DNA from: Bin87 sp965204905
Lineage (GTDB): Bacteria > Chloroflexota > Dehalococcoidia > Lucifugimonadales > UBA3495
Direction of reading: 5' to 3'
Length of the DNA stretch: 64,000 bases
Assembly (NCBI GenBank): GCA_965204905.1
Contig: OZ242042.1
Coordinates: forward strand, 682,001-746,000
In this document: piece after piece, positions 33,287-41,065 of the stretch
Position numbering within the stretch: the first letter of the stretch is position 1
Layout of the letters: each line of letters begins with the position of its first letter
Position numbers and translations under genes: made by a program
The notes under the pieces: generated by a model
The model's database searches: none
What the model was told of the DNA's origin: nothing
What the model saw: only the letters and a program-made list of their open reading frames with translations

Positions 33287-34786
33287 TTAGATAAACCGGG
33301 CCTGGGCGCGGGCCTCGTCTGCGTAGTCGATGTACACGGTGATGACCTCGCTGAAGAAGTCCACCGCCTCGACGCCTTGCTCGCGCTGGCCGACACCGGA
33401 TGCTTTCAGGCCGCCGAAGGGCAGGTGAACCTCGCCGCCCAGGGTGGGGGCGTTGACGTGGACCATGCCGGCGTCCACGGTGTTGATGTAGCGGAAGGCT
33501 CGCGGGATGTCTCTAGTGTACACCGACGAGGACAGGCCGAACTTGACACTGTTGGAGATCTCCACAGCGTGCTCCAGGTCACGCGCTCGGAACACCGTCA
33601 GCACCGGCCCGAAAATCTCCTCGCGGGCGATGCGCATGTCGGGCGACACGTCGGTGAAGATGGTGGGCTCCACGTACCAGCCTTCATCGTAGATGCCGCC
33701 GGTCAGCGTGCGCCCGCCGAAGGCCAGCGTTGCGCCCTCGTCCCGGCCCGTGGTGATGTAGTCGGAAACGGTGCGCTGCTGGGACTCACTGGAGAGCGGG
33801 CTGACGTCGATGCCGTCCTCCATTCCGTCGCCGATGGTGAGTTGCGAGGTACGTTCGATCAGTTGTGCCATGAACTCGTCGTACACGCCGTCCTCGACGA
33901 TGACGCGGCTGGTGGCGGTGCAGCGTTGGCCGGTTGAGCCGAACGCGCCCTGCACGATGCCGCCGAGAGCCTTGTCAAGGTCGGCGTCGGCCAGCAGGAT
34001 GACGGCGTTCTTGCCGCCCATCTCGGCCTGCACCTTCTTGAGCAGGGACGCGCCTCGGGTGTAGAGGTCGGTCCCGATCTCGGTGCTGCCGGTGAACGAG
34101 ATGCCGGCCACGTCGGGCGATTCGACCAGGGCGTTGCCCACGCTGCCGCCGGGGCCGGTGATGAGGTTGAACACGCCGGGCGGGACGCCCGCCTCCTCAA
34201 AGACTTCGGTGAGTTTCACGGCGCACAGGGGCGTGCTGGACGCCGGCTTGAACACGATGGCGTTGCCGCAGATCAGGGCGGGCGCCATCTTCCAAGCCGG
34301 GATGGCGATGGGGAAATTCCACGGCGTGATGATGCCAACCACGCCCAGCGGACGGCGCACGGTGTAGGCGACGGTGTTGGGCAGCTCCGACGGCGTGGTA
34401 TAGCCAAACATGCGGCGACCCTCGCCGGCAGCGTACTCCATGATATTCATGGCGCGCTTGACCTCGCCGCGGGCGTCGGGCAGCGGCTTGCCCTCCTCCT
34501 CGGTGATGGTGCGGGCGATTTCCTCGCCGCGGCGTTCCATGATTTCCAGGGCCTTGAACAGCACCTGGGCGCGCACCGGCGCCGGCGTGTCGGCCCATCC
34601 CTCTGCCGCTTCGGACGCTGCGGCCACGGCGCGCAGGGTGTCCTCGGGGTTGGAGAGCTGGAAATGCCCCAGCAGGCGGTCCTTGTGGGCGGGGTTATAG
34701 ACGGAGTAGGTGCGCCCGGAGTCGGAGGGCGTCCATTCGCCGTTGATAAAATTCAGGTGAGTCTTGACGTCGGAGGTGGTAGTCAT
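33287..34786 (-). CDS. NAD(P)-dependent aldehyde dehydrogenase
   Basis: 499-residue ALDH. Key features: GIITPWNFPIAIPAWKMAPAL (cofactor site), FTGSTEIG, QAEMGGKNAVILLADAD (general-base Glu), GSTGQRCTATSRVIV (catalytic Cys) and EEIFGPVLTVF. The overall pattern is closest to 2,5-dioxovalerate/succinate-semialdehyde-type enzymes, but substrate specificity cannot be read from sequence alone. It is a single-gene unit, flanked by repeat-rich intergenic DNA on both sides. Confidence 0.92.
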   Translation of the reverse strand: MTTTSDVKTHLNFINGEWTPSDSGRTYSVYNPAHKDRLLGHFQLSNPEDTLRAVAAASEAAEGWADTPAPVRAQVLFKALEIMERRGEEIARTITEEEGKPLPDARGEVKRAMNIMEYAAGEGRRMFGYTTPSELPNTVAYTVRRPLGVVGIITPWNFPIAIPAWKMAPALICGNAIVFKPASSTPLCAVKLTEVFEEAGVPPGVFNLITGPGGSVGNALVESPDVAGISFTGSTEIGTDLYTRGASLLKKVQAEMGGKNAVILLADADLDKALGGIVQGAFGSTGQRCTATSRVIVEDGVYDEFMAQLIERTSQLTIGDGMEDGIDVSPLSSESQQRTVSDYITTGRDEGATLAFGGRTLTGGIYDEGWYVEPTIFTDVSPDMRIAREEIFGPVLTVFRARDLEHAVEISNSVKFGLSSSVYTRDIPRAFRYINTVDAGMVHVNAPTLGGEVHLPFGGLKASGVGQREQGVEAVDFFSEVITVYIDYADEARAQARFI

Positions 34787-34918
34787 CGTGGATCAATGCT
34801 CCTGGAGGCAATCGCATCCGCCCAAGCGGAGCGTGCATCGCAGAATACTACCGCCGTTAGGCGACGGCAAGCCGGCGTCAGCCTCACGCGCATCCGGTTT
34901 GGGGCGTAAGGGGTTGGT

Positions 34919-35010
34919 TTTACATCGATTTACAGGATGAACAGGATTTTGGTGTTTGCAAAGGCGTTCTCCTTCGGGTTGGTGGTTCGACAGGCTCACC
35001 ATGAGCGGAT
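34919..35010. repeat. Patchwork of short dispersed-repeat fragments
   Basis: Holds ACATCGATTTACAGGATGAA (34922-34941) and GGTTCGACAGGCTCACCATG (34984-35003), both typical of short repeats scattered through many bacterial genomes. Part of a 716-bp gene-free stretch (34787-35502); a further AATCAGGATTTGCGGGATTT lies at 35397-35416. Confidence 0.5.
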
Positions 35011-35015
35011 GAACC

Positions 35016-35293
35016 TGGGGTTTTGGTTTGCCTGCCAGAGGTGAAGGTTTCCGACGGTCGTTGTCAGCCCACGGCCGGGGGGTTACGCAACTATTTGACC
35101 TACTTTTTCGTGTACTCGGTACGCCAAAGACGTACTTGCGCGCGGGCTCGGATTGTCCCGGTGGACACCAGGAGGCTGCGCCGGTGGGGCGTTAGGTCGT
35201 TAAGCGGCGTTAGCCCACGTGGGCCGGTTGCGATTTAGGGTTCTGACGGGTTGGCCGTTACGACCGATTGGGTTGGTTTCACCTCTGGCAGGC
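35016..35293 (+). repeat. Structured-RNA-like repeat element, copy A
   Basis: Homologous to copy B at 57524-57779. It starts with TGGGGTTTTGGTT (identical in both copies). Then come a 16-nt arm (35030-35045) perfectly complementary to 35278-35293 and a second pairing 35055-35061 with 35260-35266. The core 35061-35258 matches copy B closely. Nested complementary blocks: ACGGCC/GGCCGT (35071/35253), CGCAAC/GTTGCG (35086/35227), GACCTA/TAGGTC (35097/35193). GTCAG/CTGAC (35063/35243) would cross them as a pseudoknot. No ORF of its own. Strand chosen arbitrarily by the long-range pairing description; transcription is not shown. Confidence 0.8.
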
Positions 35294-35502
35294 GGGATAG
35301 ATATGGGATTGCGGGACCAGCTGGTCTTTCACGTGATGAGACTATGATAGAACCGGCGTTCCGGCGGGGTCAACGGGACGGGTGTCATTTGGTCAGAATC
35401 AGGATTTGCGGGATTTTGGGGTTGGGAACGCGCCGCAGTTTGACGCTGCATGGGGCCGGTGATAGTTTCATATCAACCGTTCCCAATTCGCGGGAGAACA
35501 GC

Positions 35503-36669
35503 ATGAGCAGCGCCAACCAGCCCTCTGACGACCCGATTCCTCAGTTCGCCACGCGGGAAGACGAAGCCGAGTTTTGGGATACACACGACTTCACCGACTA
35601 TTGGGACGAACTCGAGCCGGCAAACGTGGAGGCAGGCCCGAGTGTCTCTTCCTCCATCCTGGTATCACTGGACGGGGATAGCCTGTCGAAAATCTACCAG
35701 CACGCAGACGCCGAAGGTGTCGATGCTGAAATCTTGATGCGCACGCGGATTTTGGAGCGGTTGAAAGCCACTCCAATGCGCCTGCGCCCAACAATCGTCT
35801 GCTACGCCGATATCCTCGGGTTCCGTGCGGAAACGCAGCGCGCTTTCCGTTCGGGCTCGGGAGAAGACTTTCTACAGAGGATCAAGGGTGCCTTAGAGAA
35901 GGCTTACGGCACAGTGCGCGAGGTTAAATCCGGCTACCCACCGGGTGCTTCCATCTTCGACATGAAAGTTTTCACAGACAATATCGTCGTAGCTTACCCG
36001 CTAGGCGACTGGCACCGTAATGACGGAGAAATCGAGCTTGGCATTATCTTGACACTCTTCGCACAAGTTCAAACCAGTCTCGCATTAGATGGCTTCTTCC
36101 TCAGGGGCGCGATCGCTTACGGCGACCATTACCAAGACGATGACGTCGCATACGGGGATGCACTGCTGGAGGCTGTTGGCCTCGATCATTCGGGCGGACC
36201 TCCAAGGTTAACGATCGCGCCGTCAGTCGAGCCCTTGATCGCGCAGCATCTGTCATACTACGGCGACTTTACTTGGGCACCGCACTACCAGCAGATCCTT
36301 GAAGATCCAGTCGATGAACGTTTGTTTGTCGATTACCTCGGGTCGGAGCTTGACCTTTTTCCACATTACCCGATTCACGCCGAGCTTCTGCCTGCCCATA
36401 GAGAATGCGTGCTCAAAGGTTTACGTGATCACAAATCTGACCAAAGTGTCCGGTCAAAATATATGTGGCTTGCCAGTTATCACAACTACTCTTGTCGTTC
36501 GTTCGCTGAACGATGGGATATACAGACACCGGAAGCGGCCGATGATGAACAGTTGGCCTACAGTGCGGACGCGCAACGTGCACTTGATTTTCTCGTGCCC
36601 TTTGAGACAGGACAGTGTCCCCGCCCTCTTGATGCTCACCGGCTCCGCAGCCGTCTCCGCGCGGATTGA
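35503..36669 (+). CDS. Fusion of CopG-type antitoxin domain with class III nucleotide-cyclase-like domain
   Basis: 388 residues. Residues 12-90 match a CopG antitoxin: FATREDEAEFWDTHDFTDYWDELE, then a ribbon-helix-helix (strand ILVSLDGD 52-59 and two helices to about 88). From about residue 96 a second domain begins TIVCYADILGF, with Asp103, then FTDNIVV with Asp159, FLRGAIAYGD (200-208) and YGDALLEAVGLD; these are the positions of the two metal-binding Asp and of the strand-turn of adenylate/guanylate-cyclase-fold proteins, including the cyclases of Pycsar defence systems. ATG 35503 has CGGGAGA upstream. No toxin gene follows. Function of the fusion is unknown. Confidence 0.75.
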   Translation: MSSANQPSDDPIPQFATREDEAEFWDTHDFTDYWDELEPANVEAGPSVSSSILVSLDGDSLSKIYQHADAEGVDAEILMRTRILERLKATPMRLRPTIVCYADILGFRAETQRAFRSGSGEDFLQRIKGALEKAYGTVREVKSGYPPGASIFDMKVFTDNIVVAYPLGDWHRNDGEIELGIILTLFAQVQTSLALDGFFLRGAIAYGDHYQDDDVAYGDALLEAVGLDHSGGPPRLTIAPSVEPLIAQHLSYYGDFTWAPHYQQILEDPVDERLFVDYLGSELDLFPHYPIHAELLPAHRECVLKGLRDHKSDQSVRSKYMWLASYHNYSCRSFAERWDIQTPEAADDEQLAYSADAQRALDFLVPFETGQCPRPLDAHRLRSRLRAD

Positions 36670-36843
36670 CGCGTTGCCCCAAATTGGGGAAATTTGGACT
36701 GGCATTTCGAAAATTGACGGTATGGGTATGATCCCCTTGACCGTCTCGATTACAAACTAACCAGGTTGATGTCCAAAGGTACGGGATGCAACCGAACGAG
36801 AACGGACACATCCATCGACACTTCACCTTCCCTCGTGCACTTG

Positions 36844-37092
36844 CTAATGCTCAAACAGATCCTGCCGTAATTCGCCCTGGTCGATTTCGAGGTAGGCGGC
36901 TACCCTGGACAACACGGAATGCAGTGTGCCAACTTTCAACAGGTTGTGGCGTGGGACTGATACGTGATGCTCCGGACCTTTGATGTTTGTAACCAGCCGC
37001 ATATGGCTGCCCCTTTGCCGAACCATCCGATAACCGTACCGGCGGCGCAGTAGCCTAACCAGTTCGTCGCCGGGCATATCCCTGGGCAGCAT
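36844..37092 (-). CDS. hicA: HicA-type toxin
   Basis: 82-residue basic protein with the HicA core: ELVRLLRRRYGYRMVRQRGSHMRL (containing the catalytic His in GSHM) and VSVPRHNLLKVGTLHSVLSRV. HicA cleaves mRNA in a ribosome-independent manner until neutralised by HicB. Its start codon overlaps the hicB stop by one base (TAATG), and the order is antitoxin first. The 174-bp gap on its downstream side (36670-36843) shows no gene. Confidence 0.88.
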   Translation of the reverse strand: MLPRDMPGDELVRLLRRRYGYRMVRQRGSHMRLVTNIKGPEHHVSVPRHNLLKVGTLHSVLSRVAAYLEIDQGELRQDLFEH

Positions 37093-37301
37093 TACACTGC
37101 CACCACTTCGTCTTTTACGAGGCGCAGTCGGAGCGTTCCAGGCGCTTCACCATCGTTAAAGTGGCACAGTACGGCGTCTTGGGCCATCAGCTTCAGTTCT
37201 TCCCACGAATCGCCCTGGGTGATTATGTCGTGGCCGATGGCCGCGGCGTAGTAGCCTCCTTCCTCCGCCTCGTGCACTTCAAAAACCACTTCGTCAAGCA
37301 T
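37092..37301 (-). CDS. hicB: HicB-type antitoxin (short form)
   Basis: 69-residue partner of the adjacent HicA: VVFEVHEAEEGGYYAAAIGHDIITQGDSWEELKLMAQDAVL is the HicB partial RNase-H-like fold with the GDSWEEL helix start. It lacks the C-terminal DNA-binding domain that longer HicB proteins carry, so autoregulation may depend on something else. A ribosome binding site GAGG precedes ATG 37301. The next gene on this strand is panC, whose stop is 12 nt upstream, so the pair may be read from the panC transcript. Confidence 0.85.
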   Translation of the reverse strand: MLDEVVFEVHEAEEGGYYAAAIGHDIITQGDSWEELKLMAQDAVLCHFNDGEAPGTLRLRLVKDEVVAV

Positions 37302-37312
37302 AGTTACCTCCT

Positions 37313-38152
37313 CTATAGCAGCACCACGTTATCAATCAGCCGCACCGACCCCAGGCGCGCTGCCGTTGCGATCATTGCCGGTTGTTCATCTAGCACGTTC
37401 AGCGGGGCCATCGTGGCGGCGTCCACTATGCTTACGTAGTCCACGGCGGATACTTGGGGTTCGGCTTGCAGGATTGCGAGGGCTGCGGCTTGCAGGCGGT
37501 TGGGGTTGCGCTCGCCCGTGTGCCACAGGGATTCGGCGGCGCGGAGGGCGCGGTACACTACCGGGGCGGCGGCGCGTTGCTCTGCGGTCAGGTAGGCGTT
37601 GCGGCTGCTCAGGGCCAGGCCGTCCGGTTCGCGGACGGTGGGCATGGTGACTACTTCCACACCGAGGTTGAGGTCGGCGTTCATTTTGCGGATGACGGCG
37701 ACCTGCTGACCGTCTTTCTGGCCGAAGTAGGCGCGGTCGGGTCGGGTGATGGTGAACAGCTTGGCTACCACCGTCGCTACGCCGCGAAAATGTCCGGGGC
37801 GGGCTGCGCCTTCCATGCCCTCGGCCACCGCTCCCGGTTTGATCCAGGTGTCGAATCCCTCCGGGTACACCTCGTCCGGCAGCGGGGCGAACACCAGGTC
37901 AGTGCCTTGCGCTTCCAATAGCTCCAGGTCTCGCTCGAAGGTGCGCGGGTAGGTGGTGAAGTCCTCGTTGGCTCCGAACTGGGTCGGGTTGACGAATATG
38001 GATGCGGCCATGGTTTCGTTGTCCGCTCGGGCCTGATGGGTCAGGGACAGGTGGCCCTCGTGGAGGGCGCCCATGGTGGGCACCAGGCCCAGCGGGCGCG
38101 GTACTTCGCGGCACAGGGCGGTCATTTCGGCGCAGGTTGTGATGACTTGCAT
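37313..38152 (-). CDS. panC: Pantothenate synthetase
   Basis: 279-residue enzyme that joins pantoate and beta-alanine with ATP to make pantothenate, the CoA precursor. Motifs: LVPTMGALHEGHLSL (HxGH), ASIFVNPTQFGANEDF, RPGHFRGVATVVAKLF, YFGQKDGQQVAVIRKM, GLALSSRNAYLT (KMSKS equivalent). Length and motifs are complete. panB and panD are not nearby. It lies upstream of hicBA on the same strand. Confidence 0.95.
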   Translation of the reverse strand: MQVITTCAEMTALCREVPRPLGLVPTMGALHEGHLSLTHQARADNETMAASIFVNPTQFGANEDFTTYPRTFERDLELLEAQGTDLVFAPLPDEVYPEGFDTWIKPGAVAEGMEGAARPGHFRGVATVVAKLFTITRPDRAYFGQKDGQQVAVIRKMNADLNLGVEVVTMPTVREPDGLALSSRNAYLTAEQRAAAPVVYRALRAAESLWHTGERNPNRLQAAALAILQAEPQVSAVDYVSIVDAATMAPLNVLDEQPAMIATAARLGSVRLIDNVVLL

Positions 38153-38174
38153 GGCGGTATGGCCCTCACCCCAA

Positions 38175-38197
38175 CCCCTCTCCCTCAGGGAGAGGGG
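38175..38197. repeat. CCCCTCTCCCT palindrome
   Basis: CCCCTCTCCCT-C-AGGGAGAGGGG, 11-bp arms with one-base loop, between herA and panC. The surrounding CCCTCACCCCAACCCC matches a short repeat common in bacterial genomes. It may terminate the herA transcript. Confidence 0.7.
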
Positions 38198-38207
38198 CTA
38201 TGTTATC

Positions 38208-39917
38208 TCATTCAGGTGGGAACAGTTCATTGATCTCGCGTTGCATACGCTCGGCGTCGCTTTCGGGCAACGCGCTGACGCCGGCCGGAGCGCCGGCAAT
38301 CGCCATGTCGGCGTAGAAGGACTCGTCGTAGTCGCGGGGGCGGACTACGACGGGCATGGGGACGGCGTGGCCGAAGACCAGGGCTTGCTGCTTGCTGTCG
38401 AGACGGGACAGCACGCCGCGCAGTTGGCCGGCGTCGCGGGCGCCCATCAGCACGGCGTTCAGGTCCCGGTCGTCGTTGAGGGCGCAGGACAGGCGGGTTC
38501 CGAGCTGGCTCATTACTTCCGAGTCGATGCCGCTGGGCCGCTGGTCCACGATCATCAGGGTGACGTTGTACTTGCGCAGTTCGCGGGCGATGGAACCGAA
38601 AATGGTCTGGGACGCAACTTCGGGTGTGAGGAATTTGTGGGCCTCTTCGATGAAGATCACCAGCGGGCGGGGTTCGTCGCCCTGACCGCCGTCGGCAAGC
38701 TCCTTGCGGCGCACCCAGGTCTCGTGGATGCGGCGGGTCAGCAGGTTGCTGACCAGGACGTAAGCGGCGGTGTTGCGTCCATACTGGCCGAACTCCAGCA
38801 CCACGTGGTTGCCGTGTTGCAGGTTTTCAATGATGCCGCCGGCGCTGCCCCGGCCCTCCCCTTTGTCGGCCAGGAATCCGAACCGGCTCCACGCGGACAG
38901 CCGGCGATGGAGCGTTTGCAACGCCGCCAGGTTGACGCCGATTTCGTTGGCCAGCTCACCGACTTCCGCGCCGCTCAACGCCAGGAACGAACGCAGCCAG
39001 TCGCCGCTGCCGTAGTGTCGTTCTAAGTTCCATGCGGTGGCCGCCGCGACCTCGGACAAGTTCAGCAGGTCGCGCAGCACCTCGATGTCGGCCGGCTCGA
39101 TTTCGTCGTAGCCGATACGCACCACGCCGTCGGGGGTAACGCCGCGCCGCCGGCTGCTCTCCTCGTCCAGCGTGAACGTGACCACCCGGCTGGGAAATAG
39201 CTGCTTGAGTCCCTTGACCTGGCGGCGGCGGTCGTTGTCCTGGCCCTGCCAGCCGTATTCGCTCTCCATGTCGAACACCAGGGACACGGCTTGACCGTCC
39301 TTGACCAGGCCGGCCAGAAGCATACGGGCGAGGAACGTCTTGCCGGATCCGGACGCGCCGAACACGCCGACCGAGCGGCTGGCCAGCGTGCCCAGGTCCA
39401 GGTGGATGGACGCCGCCTCCATGCCCTGAGGTGAACCTAGGGTGAATGCGTCGGCGTCCTGCGCGCGGAACACCGCGTCGATGTCCGCCTGGGAGGCTGC
39501 GTACACGGGGGCGAAATGCTCCGGTATGGTCTTGGCCTGCTCCGCAGAGATCGCCGGCCCAATGCCGGCACCCGAGTCCAGGGGCGCGGTCATGCTGGGC
39601 ATCACCGACAACTGCCCGTAGGCCAGGGTGCCGGCCATGACCTCGGCCGCGAAATCGCCGGTGCCGGCGTAAGTGGAACCGCCGGGTGGGAAATGGCGCA
39701 CGCTGTCGTCCACCGCGCGCAGTTCCAGGTCGGTGACGACTGCAAAGTAGCGTTGGCGGCGTCCCACGATGGTGACGAACGAACCCACCGCAACGTCCTC
39801 CAGCGACGCATCCGCCGAGCTGTCCAGCCGCACATCCAAGCCGCGAGAGAGGGACCCGCCGACGACCACGCCAAGCCGGCGCAACGCACCGGGATTCTGT
39901 CCGTTGCGCGCGATCAC
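38208..39917 (-). CDS. HerA-like hexameric ATPase
   Basis: 569 residues. An N-terminal HAS-barrel-like region is followed by a RecA-type ATPase with Walker A GVFGASGSGKTFLAR near residue 185, Walker B LVIFIEEAHKFL near 425, and RELRKYNVTLMIVDQRPSGID after it. HerA ATPases translocate DNA, usually with a NurA nuclease, in repair or defence. Here no NurA is adjacent; instead an upstream gene (39914-40507) overlaps by 4 nt and probably encodes its partner. It ends near a palindromic repeat. Confidence 0.88.
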   Translation of the reverse strand: MIARNGQNPGALRRLGVVVGGSLSRGLDVRLDSSADASLEDVAVGSFVTIVGRRQRYFAVVTDLELRAVDDSVRHFPPGGSTYAGTGDFAAEVMAGTLAYGQLSVMPSMTAPLDSGAGIGPAISAEQAKTIPEHFAPVYAASQADIDAVFRAQDADAFTLGSPQGMEAASIHLDLGTLASRSVGVFGASGSGKTFLARMLLAGLVKDGQAVSLVFDMESEYGWQGQDNDRRRQVKGLKQLFPSRVVTFTLDEESSRRRGVTPDGVVRIGYDEIEPADIEVLRDLLNLSEVAAATAWNLERHYGSGDWLRSFLALSGAEVGELANEIGVNLAALQTLHRRLSAWSRFGFLADKGEGRGSAGGIIENLQHGNHVVLEFGQYGRNTAAYVLVSNLLTRRIHETWVRRKELADGGQGDEPRPLVIFIEEAHKFLTPEVASQTIFGSIARELRKYNVTLMIVDQRPSGIDSEVMSQLGTRLSCALNDDRDLNAVLMGARDAGQLRGVLSRLDSKQQALVFGHAVPMPVVVRPRDYDESFYADMAIAGAPAGVSALPESDAERMQREINELFPPE

Positions 39918-40507
39918 GGCGTCATCTCTCGCAGTATCGCCTGCAACCGCTGGGGGTCGCGGGACAACTCCGCTGCCAGCGTCCGGCCGGCGCGGAGCAG
40001 GAACGCCTGGCGGTCAGTAATTCTGACCGCCGCCTGTCGCAGAAACCCGGCCAGGGCCGAATCGGCGGCCGGCGACCCATCGGAGAGGAACAGCCTAACC
40101 CAACCGAGATCGCTGGCAAAGGCGGTCGTCTCATCGGCGTCGCAGGTGAATACGAAAGCGTGCAGGTTGGGGGGTTGCGCCGGCAATCCGAATTGCACAG
40201 TAAGGCGGCCTAGGTAGCCCACCACCGTGCCGGCGAACCTGGTGGTCAGCATCGCCGAAAGCTGGGGGTTGGCGGCGTAGATTTCGTCCTCCGATTCAAA
40301 CGAGGATCCCCGGGGCGCGAGCGGACGGCTTGGGTCCAGCGGCTCGTGCCAGATTTCCCGCACCACGGCGTACACGGGCGGCGACCCGACCCGCAGCAAT
40401 GCGCCCAGGGGCGGCGCGCCGTGCAACTCGTAGCACTGGGCCTCGATGCGCTGCGAGTGCGAAACCGTCACCTCGGCGACGCGCTGCCCCGGCGTAATGT
40501 CCGTCAT
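39914..40507 (-). CDS. HerA-associated protein with HAS-barrel-like N-terminus
   Basis: 197-residue protein whose first half (ITPGQRVAEVTVSHSQRIEAQCYE...LGALLRVGSPPVYAVVREIWHEPLDPSRP) reads like a HAS-barrel, the small domain found at HerA N-termini. The second half is helical and ends in MTP with the stop overlapping the HerA start (ATGA). Proteins in this position are common beside HerA in Chloroflexota and Cyanobacteria, but I know of no assay. It has no visible NurA nuclease motif (catalytic Asp pairs). Confidence 0.65.
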   Translation of the reverse strand: MTDITPGQRVAEVTVSHSQRIEAQCYELHGAPPLGALLRVGSPPVYAVVREIWHEPLDPSRPLAPRGSSFESEDEIYAANPQLSAMLTTRFAGTVVGYLGRLTVQFGLPAQPPNLHAFVFTCDADETTAFASDLGWVRLFLSDGSPAADSALAGFLRQAAVRITDRQAFLLRAGRTLAAELSRDPQRLQAILREMTP

Positions 40508-40543
40508 GGTAATCTCGGTCACCGCCAACCCTTGAGTTACCGG

Positions 40544-40552
40544 ATTTTAGCA
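40544..40552 (-). promoter_or_regulatory. Extended -10 promoter for the herA unit
   Basis: On the minus strand: TGC-TAAAAT (40552-40544), about 37 nt before ATG 40507. No good -35 is at the right spacing. Divergent from the tRNA-Asn promoter at 40581. Confidence 0.4.
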
Positions 40553-40580
40553 CGCAGGGGTGATGGCAAGCGCGCCGCCC

Positions 40581-40609
40581 TTGCTAGGGTAGGGTGTCAG
40601 TGCTAGAAT
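40581..40609 (+). promoter_or_regulatory. Promoter for tRNA-Asn
   Basis: TTGCTA (40581-40586), 17-bp spacer, TAGAAT (40604-40609) preceded by TG (extended -10). The tRNA begins 48 nt after the -10. Confidence 0.6.
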
Positions 40610-40657
40610 TAAATAGTTTCGTCGAGACCATGAGCATCCCCATGGCGACGTCATCCT

Positions 40658-40732
40658 TCCCCTGTAGCTCAGTGGTAGAGCGGACGGCTGTTAACCGTTA
40701 GGTCGTAGGTTCGAATCCTACCAGGGGAGCCA
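40658..40732 (+). tRNA. tRNA-Asn (anticodon GTT)
   Basis: Complete cloverleaf: acceptor TCCCCTG (40658-40664) pairs with CAGGGGA (40722-40728), discriminator G40729, and CCA encoded at 40730-40732. The D-loop has AGCTCAGTGGTAGAGC, the anticodon loop CTGTTAA with GTT at 40690-40692, and the T-arm GTAGGTTCGAATCCTAC. The anticodon reads AAC/AAU (Asn). Confidence 0.95.
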
Positions 40733-40982
40733 TTTTACCCACCTTTCGCTTCACGGGTGGCTCCGGTTCGTTGCTGGCGGACCGACTGTAATCTTCCAGG
40801 CTTGGCCGCTGCTAACAGTGCGAACGCGCTGTCTTTTTCGTCGGCAGCCGCGAATCGCCGGGCCATATACCTTCGCCACAAGAGACCCGTCTGTAGGTAA
40901 TGGGGTGTGAGCGAAACGGTTGTCATAATCCCTTTGGCAGGGTCTTTTGTCGTGTAGGTGTAATAATTCCGCACGGCGCGCA

Positions 40983-41012
40983 TTAAAAATCTGAGGGTGC
41001 GTATGCTAAAAT
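40983..41012 (+). promoter_or_regulatory. Promoter and palindrome before the LIV-type binding-protein gene
   Basis: TTAAAA (40983-40988), 18-bp spacer, TAAAAT (41007-41012) with TG upstream (extended -10). Downstream, TGCAA-CAA-TTGCA (41022-41034) lies in the presumed leader and could be an operator. The 333-bp gap from the tRNA (40733-41065) otherwise holds only a weak minus-strand ORF. Confidence 0.5.
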
Positions 41013-41065
41013 CGGTGTCGATGCAACAATTGCACACACCAATAACCCACTTCGGGAGGTAATTG

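Noticed and set aside
35016..35293. Group II intron or retron
   Set aside because: No reverse transcriptase ORF is near either copy and no domain V-like motif is visible.
35251..35502. N-terminal extension of the antitoxin-cyclase fusion gene
   Set aside because: It runs through repeat element A and repeat fragments, and the internal ATG 35503 has a good ribosome binding site directly before a typical antitoxin start.
40735..41037. Minus-strand 100-codon ORF between tRNA-Asn and the binding-protein gene
   Set aside because: No ribosome binding site, unusual composition, no recognisable motif, and it covers the promoter of the transporter gene.
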